Shown: positions 1 through 8,870, counted from the stretch's first letter. The stretch: 24,903 nucleotides of DNA from Bacteroidia bacterium (GCA_013044305.1 JABEUT010000197.1:1-24903); one strand, 5' to 3'. Translations and numbers: made by a program. The notes: generated by a model from the sequence alone, not told the origin.

Positions 1-60
1 ATATTTGATACTTGGAGCCGGCTGTTAATAAATTAAAAAAATTAAGAAAAGATTATTTTA

Positions 61-68
61 TAAATTAG
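61..68 (+). promoter_or_regulatory. Possible Bacteroidota -7 element before the T9SS cargo gene
   Basis: TAAATTAG matches the Bacteroidota -7 consensus TAnnTTTG at 5 of its 6 fixed positions and would give a leader of roughly 15 bases before the ATG at 90. The surrounding 60 bases are very A/T-rich, so a chance match is quite possible, and no clear -33 TTG was found at the usual spacing. Confidence 0.3.
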
Positions 69-89
69 CGTTCTAAATAAACCCTCAAT

Positions 90-2003
90 ATGAAAAAAAT
101 ACTTTTAATTTCGGCAGCATTGCTTTGTATGCAGCAAACTTACGGGCAGACAGAACACGCCATACCTATTGATGAATGTTACAAAATAGGGAGTGCCACC
201 TGCAGCCCTCTTCAAACTGCACCCTGTTCGGGAGTAATGACCTTTCAGCAAACCGACCCGAAGTGGAAAGTATCCATGCATCATTCGGAGGTAAGCGACA
301 ACAACGCACCCGACCAGAATACAATAGATGCCATAAAGCAGCAAAAGTTGAACATTAAGTTCAATTCCCGGAATAATTCAGCAACTGATAATAACTCTGC
401 ACACCGTTCAGAGCAAATCAATTCCATTACAACCAACCTGTATGCCGGGCTGCAGCCTGTTTTTCAGGGCTCTTGTCCGCAGGATAATGTTATGGCGGTA
501 TCCAATGCAGGACTTATATGCAGTACGATTAATTCGGATGTGGCCATTTACAATCCCACCCAAAACTATGTACAGGATGAGGGCTTCTTCAGCTTTGCCA
601 ACCGTCCCAACCTGTCCAACGTGCTATGCGACCCCTGGAGTATGTACGATCCTGTTGCAGATCGATTTATGTTTGTTTTCATTGTTTGCACGGCACAGTC
701 AGCCGGCGACTCCGTAATTATTGCATTTTCGCAAACCAACAACCCTGCCGGCGCCTGGAATGTTTATACAATCAGCGGCGACCCATTGAGCAACGGCGAC
801 TGGATGGATTATCCAAAGGCGGGATTCTCAAACAACGAATTATTTGTAACCGGAAATTTATTCAACGGCGGCAACCAACAATACGATCAGGCGGTCTGTT
901 TTCAAATAGATAAAAACAAAGGTTATGCCGGACAACCGATAACTTACTTGACCTGGACCGGTATTGCAGGGTCCCCTTTTACACTAATTCCAGCTACCTA
1001 CGGGCAGCAGGGAAACTATGGTCCGGGTATATACATGGTGAGTACCGGCGCCAGCAGCGGCTCAACAATCGGCTTATACCAAATTACCAACGACCAGTAT
1101 CACAGCCCCGCTTTAAACTCATTTTCGGTAAATACACAGAGTTACGCTGTGGCAGGACCTGCTGCACAACTTGGGTGGCGAACCTATGGATCACTAAACA
1201 ATGACGACTGCAGGGTGAAAAATGCCTTTTATCTGAACGGAATCATACATTTTGTTTACAACCGCGATCTTACGGGCAACAGCGGTTGGAATGCCATTGC
1301 TTACAACCGTTTAAATGTCTCCACACGCAAAGATTCCATGTTCCTGTTCAGCGAGCCGGGCGTAGATGACTGTTACCCCGCAGTGGCTTCATATTCAAAT
1401 AATCCGGCTGATGAAACCGTGGTTATTTCATACGTACAGGGCGATTCTACCAAGTATCCCTTGTCTAAGCTTGTTGCCTGCGCGCCAAATGGCACATTTT
1501 CGTCGCCAGTCGTTCTTAAAAACGGCGCAGGAACCGTTCAAAACTGCCTTCAGAATGGCATGAACCGCTGGGGAGACTATTCCGGTTGCCAACGGCAGTA
1601 TAACTCCTGCGATGTTTGGACCTCCACCAGCTATGGCGCCGCCAACGGCTACTGGAATACCTGGCTGCAACAGATTGCCCCTCAATCGCCCGGTTCCTGC
1701 ATACCGCTTAATGTTGACGAGGCTCCGCCTGTTCAGCTAACCCCTCTCACCATTTCGCCAAACCCCGTATCAACCGACTTCTTTCATTTGGAGTTTACCG
1801 CTCCCGACAATGGGTTTGTTAAAGTTGCGGTTTATGATATGACAGGAAAAATGGTTAAAGATCTGTACAATGGTTACATCTGGAAAGGTGAAAACAACTT
1901 CTCTTTCAACAAGGGAGCGCTTGCCACAGGCACCTACATCCTGTCGATAAACGGGAACCCCGGTGATAAGCTGGCAACTGCCAAATTTGAGGTTATTCAT
2001 TAA
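90..2003 (+). CDS. Exported protein with T9SS type A C-terminal sorting domain
   Basis: 637 residues, probably a cargo of the type IX (Por) secretion system that is carried across the outer membrane. Residues 1-20 are a signal peptide (MKKILLISAALLCMQQTYGQ). The central part, about 115-535, is beta-rich and holds propeller-like strings such as DPWSMYDPVADRF and RWGDYSGCQRQYN, which I know from exported Bacteroidota proteins of unknown function. Residues about 553-637 form a sorting domain: it opens with LTISPNPVS, has the VAVYDMTGKMV strand and the GTYILSI segment, and ends in KFEVIH. Many cysteines (for example C30, C39 and C46) suggest disulfides outside the cytoplasm. No catalytic motif of a protease, glycosidase or sialidase was recognised, so the substrate is unknown. 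The gene stands alone, with a terminator after it. Confidence 0.88.
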   Translation: MKKILLISAALLCMQQTYGQTEHAIPIDECYKIGSATCSPLQTAPCSGVMTFQQTDPKWKVSMHHSEVSDNNAPDQNTIDAIKQQKLNIKFNSRNNSATDNNSAHRSEQINSITTNLYAGLQPVFQGSCPQDNVMAVSNAGLICSTINSDVAIYNPTQNYVQDEGFFSFANRPNLSNVLCDPWSMYDPVADRFMFVFIVCTAQSAGDSVIIAFSQTNNPAGAWNVYTISGDPLSNGDWMDYPKAGFSNNELFVTGNLFNGGNQQYDQAVCFQIDKNKGYAGQPITYLTWTGIAGSPFTLIPATYGQQGNYGPGIYMVSTGASSGSTIGLYQITNDQYHSPALNSFSVNTQSYAVAGPAAQLGWRTYGSLNNDDCRVKNAFYLNGIIHFVYNRDLTGNSGWNAIAYNRLNVSTRKDSMFLFSEPGVDDCYPAVASYSNNPADETVVISYVQGDSTKYPLSKLVACAPNGTFSSPVVLKNGAGTVQNCLQNGMNRWGDYSGCQRQYNSCDVWTSTSYGAANGYWNTWLQQIAPQSPGSCIPLNVDEAPPVQLTPLTISPNPVSTDFFHLEFTAPDNGFVKVAVYDMTGKMVKDLYNGYIWKGENNFSFNKGALATGTYILSINGNPGDKLATAKFEVIH

Positions 2004-2025
2004 GAAAAAGACATAAGCAATAAGT

Positions 2026-2062
2026 GCGCAGGGCAGGTACAATATCTGCCCTGTGTCTTTTT
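2026..2062 (+). terminator. Rho-independent terminator after the T9SS cargo gene
   Basis: CAGGGCAG (2029-2036) pairs perfectly with CTGCCCTG (2046-2053) around a 9-base loop. Three further base pairs, including G-U, extend the stem to 2026/2056. A T-run follows at 2058-2062. It sits 23 bases past the stop codon and separates this gene from the sensory cluster downstream. Confidence 0.85.
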
Positions 2063-2110
2063 GGCTAAAGGATTGCCGGGTTTTCATCCTTGCCTGTTCA
2101 ACCTTAATCC

Positions 2111-2141
2111 GTTGCACTTGTTCATGGATTTTGTATATTTA
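2111..2141 (+). promoter_or_regulatory. Candidate promoter of the 7TM-phosphatase cluster
   Basis: GTTG at 2111-2114 and TATATTTA at 2134-2141 lie 19 bases apart. This fits the Bacteroidota TTG / TAnnTTTG architecture with one mismatch in the last base of the -7 element. Transcription would begin near 2145-2148, about 30 bases before the ATG at 2177. Confidence 0.5.
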
Positions 2142-2176
2142 AAGATTCTTTCTACCACTATTAAAATATATCATTC

Positions 2177-4231
2177 ATGACAAGTCGCCTTCTCCTTCTT
2201 GCATCACTTTTCTCCTCCTCGGTCATTTTACGGGCACAGGCAATATATACCGTTCCTGCGGGAAGAGAACCAGTACACGTGGGCAACAAGTTTTTGTATC
2301 TAAGAGACACGGCACGTACTTTAACCCTTGCAGAGGCTCTGAAAAGCAGGGACTGGCAGCCGGTGAAGAACGAGATACCTAATTTTGATGTTACCAAGGA
2401 TGTTATCTGGGGCAAAATAAGTTTAACCTGCACCGAAACGGGCGATTGGTATTTAGGACTCCAGCCATCGAGCTTTAACCGTATAATGTTTTTTCAGAAG
2501 CGAGGTGCAGAACAATGGACGGAGACCAGTATGGGAAATACGGTTCCATTAAGTGCCAAAAAGTTACCCTTAAATGAGATTATGGTAAATCTGGATTTAA
2601 GACCGGGAGATACCACCATACTTATGTTCAGACTGCAGGACTATTACCCCATGCAATTAGACTTTTCCATCGGAAAAGCTGATTCATTCCTGGGGTTCTT
2701 ACAGGATTTGAATATGTATAATGGTCTCTGTTACGGCGTAATGCTGATGATGCTCATATATAACTTCTATTTGTTTTTCACGCAAAAGGAAAGGATTTAC
2801 ATCTACTATGTGCTATATATATTCGGCAACGGGATATTTACCATGGTGTTTAATGGCAATTATATGTACCTGCCCGGTTTTCTCAAGCCTGTAGTACTGT
2901 TTGACCCCATCATCTTCCCCGCCGCATTTGGCGTGTTTTTAACCCTTTTCACAATAGAATTGTTCAGAGGGTTCCTGCCTGGTTCGTTCGTAAAAATGCT
3001 CTATGCCTTTATGGCCGTAGTATCATTTGATGTAGTGCTTGCCCCGATAGACATTCACATTGCATTTGATGTAATAAGGATTCTGGGGCTGCTGCTGGGA
3101 ATAGTGAGCCTTGCAGCAGGGGTGATTGCCTACCGCAAAGGCAGCCCGAGTGCAATGTTTTTTCTTATTGGATTCGGCGCCTATTTAGGCTCACTTATAT
3201 ACATCATCCTGTCGGGACCTTTGCTGCCCATCACTTCTTTTAACCTAAAGGCCGTGGTTACCGGCGGCGCCATTGAAAGCGTATTCCTCTCCTTTGCACA
3301 GGGAGACAAACTAAAATTCCTGCAGGTTGAAAAAGAAAAAGCGCAGCATGAAGCGCTTGTTCAGGTGCAGAAGAATGAAACTCTGATCAGGGAGCAAAAT
3401 TTAGTTCTGGAGCATAAGGTCAGGGAAAGAACAGCCGAACTGGCAGAAAAGAATAAAGAGGTAACCGACTCCATACATTATGCCAAGCGGATACAGGGAA
3501 CCCTGTTGGCCGATCAGGAGTTGTTACACAAATACATCCCCGACCATTTTATAATTTTTAAACCAAAAGATATTGTAAGCGGCGACTTTTACTGGGCCGC
3601 ATACAGAGAAAACCAGCAGAATGCAAGCGACAGCGGCACTTTTTACCTTGCAGTATGCGATTCTACCGGGCATGGAGTTCCGGGGGCATTCATGAGCCTT
3701 CTTAATATATCTTTTCTGAATGAAGCCGTGGCGGAAAAAGATATCGCAACCCCTTCCGAGGCCTTTGACTATGTACGCACCCATCTGATAAACAGCATAT
3801 CGCGCGATGGCGGCAGAGACGGTATGGACGGGATACTGCTTGCCATGACCACGGAAAAGAATACGGATACCATTTCCTGTTCCTATACAGCATCGAACAA
3901 TAACCCTGTTCTGATAAGCGGGAACGAAATTATATTGCTGCCAGCCGATAAGATGCCTGTGGGACAATGGGAAAACATGAGCTCTTTCACGCTGAATAAA
4001 CGGACTTTGAAAAAAGGTGACATGCTTTACCTTTTTACCGACGGTTTTGCAGACCAGTTCGGAGGTCCGGAAGGAAAGAAATTTAAAAACAAGCAGCTGA
4101 AGGATAAGTTGCTGGCTGTAAGCCAAAAGCCCCTGGCAGAGCAGAAAAAAGAACTTGAAGATACATTTGAGATATGGAAAGGCGGCCTTGAACAGGTTGA
4201 TGATGTATGTGTGATTGGCATAAGAGTTTAA
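2177..4231 (+). CDS. 7TM-DISM receptor with C-terminal SpoIIE-type PP2C phosphatase
   Basis: 684 residues, a membrane sensor predicted to dephosphorylate Ser/Thr on a cytosolic partner. A signal peptide (1-20, ending LRAQ) is followed by a periplasmic 7TMR-DISMED2-like sensory domain (about 22-165). Seven hydrophobic helices (about 178-378) have the 7TMR-DISM_7TM layout. A coiled coil follows (about 385-440, with HKVRERTAELAEKNKEV) and then a PP2C/SpoIIE domain (about 445-684). The metal-binding aspartates are all present: GDFYW (D470), VCDSTGHG (D495), DGMDGILLAM, FTDGF (D622) and VDDVCVIG (D675/D676). The domain order is common in Bacteroidota. The periplasmic ligand is unknown. No STAS-domain or anti-sigma gene, the usual PP2C partners, lies in the window. 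The next gene overlaps this one by 25 bases, so the two are probably co-translated. Confidence 0.92.
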   Translation: MTSRLLLLASLFSSSVILRAQAIYTVPAGREPVHVGNKFLYLRDTARTLTLAEALKSRDWQPVKNEIPNFDVTKDVIWGKISLTCTETGDWYLGLQPSSFNRIMFFQKRGAEQWTETSMGNTVPLSAKKLPLNEIMVNLDLRPGDTTILMFRLQDYYPMQLDFSIGKADSFLGFLQDLNMYNGLCYGVMLMMLIYNFYLFFTQKERIYIYYVLYIFGNGIFTMVFNGNYMYLPGFLKPVVLFDPIIFPAAFGVFLTLFTIELFRGFLPGSFVKMLYAFMAVVSFDVVLAPIDIHIAFDVIRILGLLLGIVSLAAGVIAYRKGSPSAMFFLIGFGAYLGSLIYIILSGPLLPITSFNLKAVVTGGAIESVFLSFAQGDKLKFLQVEKEKAQHEALVQVQKNETLIREQNLVLEHKVRERTAELAEKNKEVTDSIHYAKRIQGTLLADQELLHKYIPDHFIIFKPKDIVSGDFYWAAYRENQQNASDSGTFYLAVCDSTGHGVPGAFMSLLNISFLNEAVAEKDIATPSEAFDYVRTHLINSISRDGGRDGMDGILLAMTTEKNTDTISCSYTASNNNPVLISGNEIILLPADKMPVGQWENMSSFTLNKRTLKKGDMLYLFTDGFADQFGGPEGKKFKNKQLKDKLLAVSQKPLAEQKKELEDTFEIWKGGLEQVDDVCVIGIRV

Positions 4232-6465
4232 TACTTAAAACACTCGCTTTAAAAGTGATTTCTTCCGCAAGGGAATTGGTTAGCGGCAGGCTTGCCCTAT
4301 TATTGTTGCCCCTGCTTTATTTATGCACAACGCCAGATGCTTACAGCCAGCATACCAAAATTGATTCTCTGCTTGTTCTGGTAGAAAATGACAAGCCTGA
4401 CACCATCTTGGCAAATCACCTTCACCTGCTGGGCCTTTTATATGCCAGGGAGCATAAATTTGATTCTGCCTTGCAAATGGGCAGCCGCGCTATTGCCGTT
4501 GCCGAAAAACTAAACGACCGTAACAGGCTTGCCGAGGCTCTTAATGATGTGGGTACAGTTTATTTCAATCAACACAAATACCCTGCCTCACTGGCTTCTT
4601 ACCAGAGAGCGCTTCGGGCAAACACGGGTTACGATATCGGCTCCTTGATACGTTCGGCCCTTATATGCAACAATATCGGCATGGTTTACGAAAAGGAAGG
4701 AGCCTACGCCCAAGCCCGGGATTATTATGTAAAGGCAGTAAGGTTGATAACTGGTTCGGGCGATAAAAAAATGCAGGCGTATATGCTGAACTCCATTGGG
4801 GACTTTTACTGGATACAGGGCAACGAACCAAAATCATTAAAGTACTTTTCAGATGCCATTAAGCTAAATACTGAAACAGGCGACAATACCGAATTGGCAA
4901 GGGGATATAATAACATCGGAGTTCTTTATTATTCCGAAAATAATTTTCCGCAAGCGCTTAGCAATTATACCAAAGCATTATCGTTTGCAGGCAAAGCCGG
5001 CGACTCGAGACTCAAAGCGAACATCTTGTCCAATATTGGTAGCATATACCGCGAAAAAGGAGACATTAACCGCCAACTGTCATATAGCCTTAAATCACTT
5101 CATGCAGCGGCAGGATTAAGGTCTCCTCCGTTGCTGATGACCTTATTGGGTAACGTTGGTTTGGCTTACTGGAAGAAAAGCGATTATTCCGAAGCGCTAA
5201 AATATTATTCGGAAGCACTGGCTTATGCCGATTCCCTCGGAGATAAGCCTGCAGGCAGCGTGATTGCCGACAACATGGGTGTGATTTGTGAATCGCAGGG
5301 TGATTACCCTAAGGCATTGGAATATGAATTCCTGTCTTTAAACTACTCAACACGCATTGGCGATTTAGAGGGCATGGCAATAAGCAAAAATAAAATAGGG
5401 GAGATTTATTCCAAACAGAAAAACGTAAAAGAAGCTGAAAATTATATCCTTCAGGCTCTGTATCTTGCCGATTCCGTTCATCTTTTGCAAACCATTGAGA
5501 ATAGCGCACTGGACTTAAGTACATTATTTGCACAGAAAGGAGAATGGGAAAAGGCATATCATACCTATCTGCAATATGTGTCTGCTAAGGACAAACTTGA
5601 GGCCAAAGACCATGGCAACGCATTATTACAGGCCCAATCCGCAGAGGAGCACCATATTGAAAGTATAATTCAAAAAATGGAAGATGATAAGGAAATGGTA
5701 TTAATGGGTTTATCCGGCAAAGGGAGATGGGTAAAGATTGCCTCGGCACTTATCCTGCTCCTCGCTCTTGTTATTATTTTTCTTCTTCAAATTAACATTT
5801 ATAGTTTAACTCATAAGGCTGAAGGGGATAAAGCACAGAACGGGTACTTTATACTTTACATGCCCCATTCCGTGGAATCGGGAAAATTTTGCCGGGGCGA
5901 AAGATGGCAGGATACAACACTGCTCATGTATGGAAACCCTGATGTTCTGCACATGTCAGCTCAAGGCAAAATTCTCCAGAAAAATTACCTTAATTTACCG
6001 GATGCTGATCCTGAAATAATATTGAAAAAGATACGGGAATCGGTAAATTGGAACTCTATTGATAACAAGATGGATGACAAAAACAATATAACCCTGCTGG
6101 TGGCGAATCATAAACTCTCTAAAATATGCTGGGAAGGAAGCGATTTGTCTATGTGGTTGATAGGCAAAAAGAAGTTTTTTAAAATAACTCCGGACAAAAC
6201 CAATAGTCATCTCACAAAAAACGACAGACGTCTTTATACCCTGCAAGCTGCAAAAGGCGATGTTCTGTATACATTCTCCAAAGGCTGGCAAATCCGGCTG
6301 GGAACGGCTTCTCCGAACGGGGCGAATACTTTACTCCAAAAAATAAAAGAAGTCTTTAACCTTGATCCTGAAACTCAAAGAAGCAAGTTCCGGGAATTGA
6401 TTGAAGAACACTTGCAAAATACTCCACAAACCGAAGATCTGCTGCTGACAGGCCTTATTGTCTGA
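4207..6465 (+). CDS. TPR-repeat membrane protein with degenerate SpoIIE/PP2C-like domain
   Basis: 752 residues. A signal sequence (hydrophobic core about 28-40, ending AYSQ at 48) leads into about ten TPR units (about 60-480; for example LNDVGTVYFNQHKYPASLAS), predicted periplasmic. One membrane helix follows (about 511-533). The last ~215 residues are cytosolic and align by eye, in order, with the phosphatase domain of the preceding gene: AKGDVLYTFSKGW against KKGDMLYLFTDGF, and the C-termini TEDLLLTGLIV against VDDVCVIGIRV. Only the last metal site (ED, 743-744) is kept; the positions matching D470, D495 and D622 carry other residues. TPR-TM-SpoIIE proteins are common in Bacteroidota, so this looks like an inactive relative (inference). 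The start is uncertain: ATG 4207 overlaps the upstream gene, while GTG 4255 and TTG 4276 would give a more compact signal peptide. Confidence 0.8.
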   Translation: MCDWHKSLILKTLALKVISSARELVSGRLALLLLPLLYLCTTPDAYSQHTKIDSLLVLVENDKPDTILANHLHLLGLLYAREHKFDSALQMGSRAIAVAEKLNDRNRLAEALNDVGTVYFNQHKYPASLASYQRALRANTGYDIGSLIRSALICNNIGMVYEKEGAYAQARDYYVKAVRLITGSGDKKMQAYMLNSIGDFYWIQGNEPKSLKYFSDAIKLNTETGDNTELARGYNNIGVLYYSENNFPQALSNYTKALSFAGKAGDSRLKANILSNIGSIYREKGDINRQLSYSLKSLHAAAGLRSPPLLMTLLGNVGLAYWKKSDYSEALKYYSEALAYADSLGDKPAGSVIADNMGVICESQGDYPKALEYEFLSLNYSTRIGDLEGMAISKNKIGEIYSKQKNVKEAENYILQALYLADSVHLLQTIENSALDLSTLFAQKGEWEKAYHTYLQYVSAKDKLEAKDHGNALLQAQSAEEHHIESIIQKMEDDKEMVLMGLSGKGRWVKIASALILLLALVIIFLLQINIYSLTHKAEGDKAQNGYFILYMPHSVESGKFCRGERWQDTTLLMYGNPDVLHMSAQGKILQKNYLNLPDADPEIILKKIRESVNWNSIDNKMDDKNNITLLVANHKLSKICWEGSDLSMWLIGKKKFFKITPDKTNSHLTKNDRRLYTLQAAKGDVLYTFSKGWQIRLGTASPNGANTLLQKIKEVFNLDPETQRSKFRELIEEHLQNTPQTEDLLLTGLIV

Positions 6466-6484
6466 CAAATAAATTCGTGAACGC

Positions 6485-7687
6485 TTGAAAACACCTCCAT
6501 ATAAGTTTGTTCTAATCGCATCTGTATTCTTTCTTGCCGATTTTATACTAGAGAATGTAAATCATAAGTTCGCCCTTAACGACTTTAAAGTATATTATGG
6601 GGCTGCAGGCGCAATAACCACAAGCAGTCAGCTTTACAATATTGCCTTTTCTTTAGGTTCCGGCTATTATAAGTATTCGCCCTTTATCGCACTGTTATTT
6701 TACCCGCTATCGCTTCTCCCCTACCCTGTCGCCTGCATAGTTTATTTTATAATAGTTTCCTGTATAACGGTTTTTACCTTTAATCTTATACTTGCAATTT
6801 TGCAGACTCACTTTTCCGTCTACGAGGTTAAGACACCCGCCTTGATTCTGTCCATTTCATTCGTCTGTTTGATTACACATATAGTTAGGGAAGTTGATTT
6901 AGGCAATATCAATATGATATTGCTGTGCCTGCTTTCACTCTGCATTTATTACCTGGGCAAGGCAAAAATGCTACATGCCGGCATATTGCTCGGCCTTGTA
7001 ATTATTACAAAGCCATTTTTTGTCCTGCTGTTCATACCGCTGCTCATTTACAGGACTTACAAAACAGCATTTACAGCGGCAACTACCCTTCTTTTAGCAT
7101 CCGTTACACCTGTTCTGCTTCTGGGTTTTAATCATACCGTTGACCTTAACAGGCAGTGGTTTAATGCCATGCTGAATCACTCGGATTCCTTTCCAAGCCC
7201 GAATACTATAGAGGCAATCAGCCGTTATTATGCAGGAGTTCCGGAATTAAAAATTCTGCAATACCTCATTATCCTTGTTTTAATCGCTGCCTATATAACC
7301 TTGGCCATACTTAATTACCGGAGACTGTCAACCCCCGAAGCTCGAAAATCAAATCTGGTATTTGAATGGTTTCTGATTATTGCCATAATGCCGTCTATAC
7401 TAAAAACCGATACCGAACATTTCCTGTTCACCCTGCCCTTGATCATGTTTCTGATCATATTTTTATTTCAAAAGCGGAATATTATTTATTCATCCTTCTT
7501 TACCCTTAGCATCATTATGTATGCCGGCAACATCTCCGACCTTATTGGTATGAACTTATCGCATAAGATGTACAATGCAGGTTTGCTTGGTATCGCAAAT
7601 CTCCTGTTATCGATTTTCGCCTGCTTAGTATATTATAAAAAATACCGGAACAATTTGAAGTCCTTCACAGTCGGGATCGTTCCTTAA
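6485..7687 (+). CDS. GT87-like (DUF2029) polytopic membrane glycosyltransferase
   Basis: 400 residues with about ten hydrophobic helices and the layout of GT-C fold transferases that use polyprenyl-phosphate sugars. The first outward loop holds NDFKVYYGAAGAI, where D33 matches the conserved DF motif of the GT87/DUF2029 family. It is followed by YKYSPFIALLFYPLSLLP, another family hallmark. The only plausible start is TTG at 6485: an in-frame stop lies at 6470-6472 and no ATG or GTG lies between. The gene begins 19 bases after the TPR gene, so it is probably in the same transcript. The acceptor cannot be told from the sequence; a cell-envelope glycan is likely, given the lipid A genes downstream. 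Alternatives are another GT-C family or a Wzy-like polymerase, which seem less likely. Confidence 0.75.
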   Translation: MKTPPYKFVLIASVFFLADFILENVNHKFALNDFKVYYGAAGAITTSSQLYNIAFSLGSGYYKYSPFIALLFYPLSLLPYPVACIVYFIIVSCITVFTFNLILAILQTHFSVYEVKTPALILSISFVCLITHIVREVDLGNINMILLCLLSLCIYYLGKAKMLHAGILLGLVIITKPFFVLLFIPLLIYRTYKTAFTAATTLLLASVTPVLLLGFNHTVDLNRQWFNAMLNHSDSFPSPNTIEAISRYYAGVPELKILQYLIILVLIAAYITLAILNYRRLSTPEARKSNLVFEWFLIIAIMPSILKTDTEHFLFTLPLIMFLIIFLFQKRNIIYSSFFTLSIIMYAGNISDLIGMNLSHKMYNAGLLGIANLLLSIFACLVYYKKYRNNLKSFTVGIVP

Positions 7688-7736
7688 AGGAATTAATTGA
7701 ATTTCATTCCGGAATAACGATTTCCTAATTATTAGC

Positions 7737-7744
7737 TATCTTTG
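7737..7744 (+). promoter_or_regulatory. -7 promoter element of the lpxD operon
   Basis: TATCTTTG is a perfect match to the Bacteroidota TAnnTTTG consensus. It ends 5 bases before the lpxD ATG at 7750, so the transcript would start at or within a few bases of the start codon (leaderless or nearly so). No TTG was found at -33 spacing. Confidence 0.6.
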
Positions 7745-7749
7745 AGGCA

Positions 7750-8790
7750 ATGGAATTTACAGCACAACAAATTGCCGCCCTCATCGGAGGGACAATAGAG
7801 GGGAATCCCCTTGAAACCGTAAATACTTTATCGAAAATAGAGGAGGCGAAACCCGGTTCATTAACCTTTTTAGCGAACCCAAAATACGCATCATGGCTGC
7901 CCTTAACCAAAGCTTCGATTATTATTGTAAGCAATGATATTGTAACTCACCAAAGCATCTCTACCCTTATTAAAGTTAAGGATGCCCGTGAGGCGTTTTC
8001 CATCCTGCTGGAAGCCTATCAGAAACTTCAATTCAACAAAACAGGGATAGAGGAAGGAGCCAGGGTCGCAAAAACGGCTAAGATTGGCAAGGATACCTAT
8101 GTCGGATCTTTCAGTTACGTCGGCGATAACGTGATAATAGGCTCAAATGTAAGGATTTTTCCGGGCGTTTATCTGGGTGACAATTCGAAAGTAGGAGACA
8201 ACAGCATGATCTATCCGGGTGTAAAAATTTACCATGAAAGTGTAATTGGCAAAAATTGCACAATTCATTCCGGCGTAGTTATCGGAGGCGACGGCTTCGG
8301 TTTTGTACCCAATACGGAGAACAACTACCGCAAAATGCCGCAGGTAGGAAACGTGATAATAGAGGATAATGTGGAGATAGGCTCAAACTGTACGATTGAC
8401 AGGGCAACTATTGGCTCTACTATATTACGAAAGGGTGTAAAATTGGATAACCTGATTCAGATTGGTCATAATGTGGAAATTGGCGAAAATACCGTAATAG
8501 TATCGCAAACAGGCATTGCCGGTTCAACCAGGATAGGCCGCGATTGCCTCATCGGCGGGCAGGTTGGCATTATCGGTCACCTGAAGATAGGCGACAGGGT
8601 AAAAATAGCTGCCCAGTCGGGCGTGTCATCCGATTTGAAAGACGATGAAATAGTGCAAGGCTCCCCTGCCTTCGCCCATTTCAACTACAAAAAATCTTAT
8701 GTTCTGTTCAAAACCCTGCCCGAGTTGCTTAAAAGAATCCATGATCTTGAATCGAAGATTGAAGACCGTGCCACAAAGCAGATTTCTTAA
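7750..8790 (+). CDS. lpxD: UDP-3-O-(3-hydroxyacyl)glucosamine N-acyltransferase
   Basis: 346 residues, the usual LpxD length. It transfers a 3-hydroxyacyl chain from acyl carrier protein to the 2-amino group of UDP-3-O-acyl-glucosamine, the third step of lipid A synthesis, in the cytosol as a trimer. The N-terminal uridine-binding domain (1-100) contains KPGSLTFLANPKY. A left-handed beta-helix of hexapeptide repeats follows (about 105-310) with the family string GGDGFGF. The catalytic base is H240 in IQIGHNVEIG. A C-terminal helix (about 325-346) closes the trimer. It is the first gene of the lpxD-lpxC/fabZ-lpxA cluster, in the gene order known for Bacteroidota. The gap to lpxC is 80 bases. 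Confidence 0.97.
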   Translation: MEFTAQQIAALIGGTIEGNPLETVNTLSKIEEAKPGSLTFLANPKYASWLPLTKASIIIVSNDIVTHQSISTLIKVKDAREAFSILLEAYQKLQFNKTGIEEGARVAKTAKIGKDTYVGSFSYVGDNVIIGSNVRIFPGVYLGDNSKVGDNSMIYPGVKIYHESVIGKNCTIHSGVVIGGDGFGFVPNTENNYRKMPQVGNVIIEDNVEIGSNCTIDRATIGSTILRKGVKLDNLIQIGHNVEIGENTVIVSQTGIAGSTRIGRDCLIGGQVGIIGHLKIGDRVKIAAQSGVSSDLKDDEIVQGSPAFAHFNYKKSYVLFKTLPELLKRIHDLESKIEDRATKQIS

Positions 8791-8870
8791 AAAAAGTGTA
8801 TAATTGCACTTAACTTGCAAAGGGTGTAAGAACAGCATACCGGAGGCATTTCAAAATCACAAATTCAAGT

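Noticed and set aside
3524..4126. Open frame of 200 codons on the minus strand
   Set aside because: It lies entirely opposite the SpoIIE domain of the 7TM protein, whose motifs are intact; the translated product has no recognisable features.
2177..7687. Sensor-phosphatase cluster as a defence system
   Set aside because: No nuclease, NTPase, toxin or nucleotide-cyclase domain is encoded; the content fits signalling and envelope functions.
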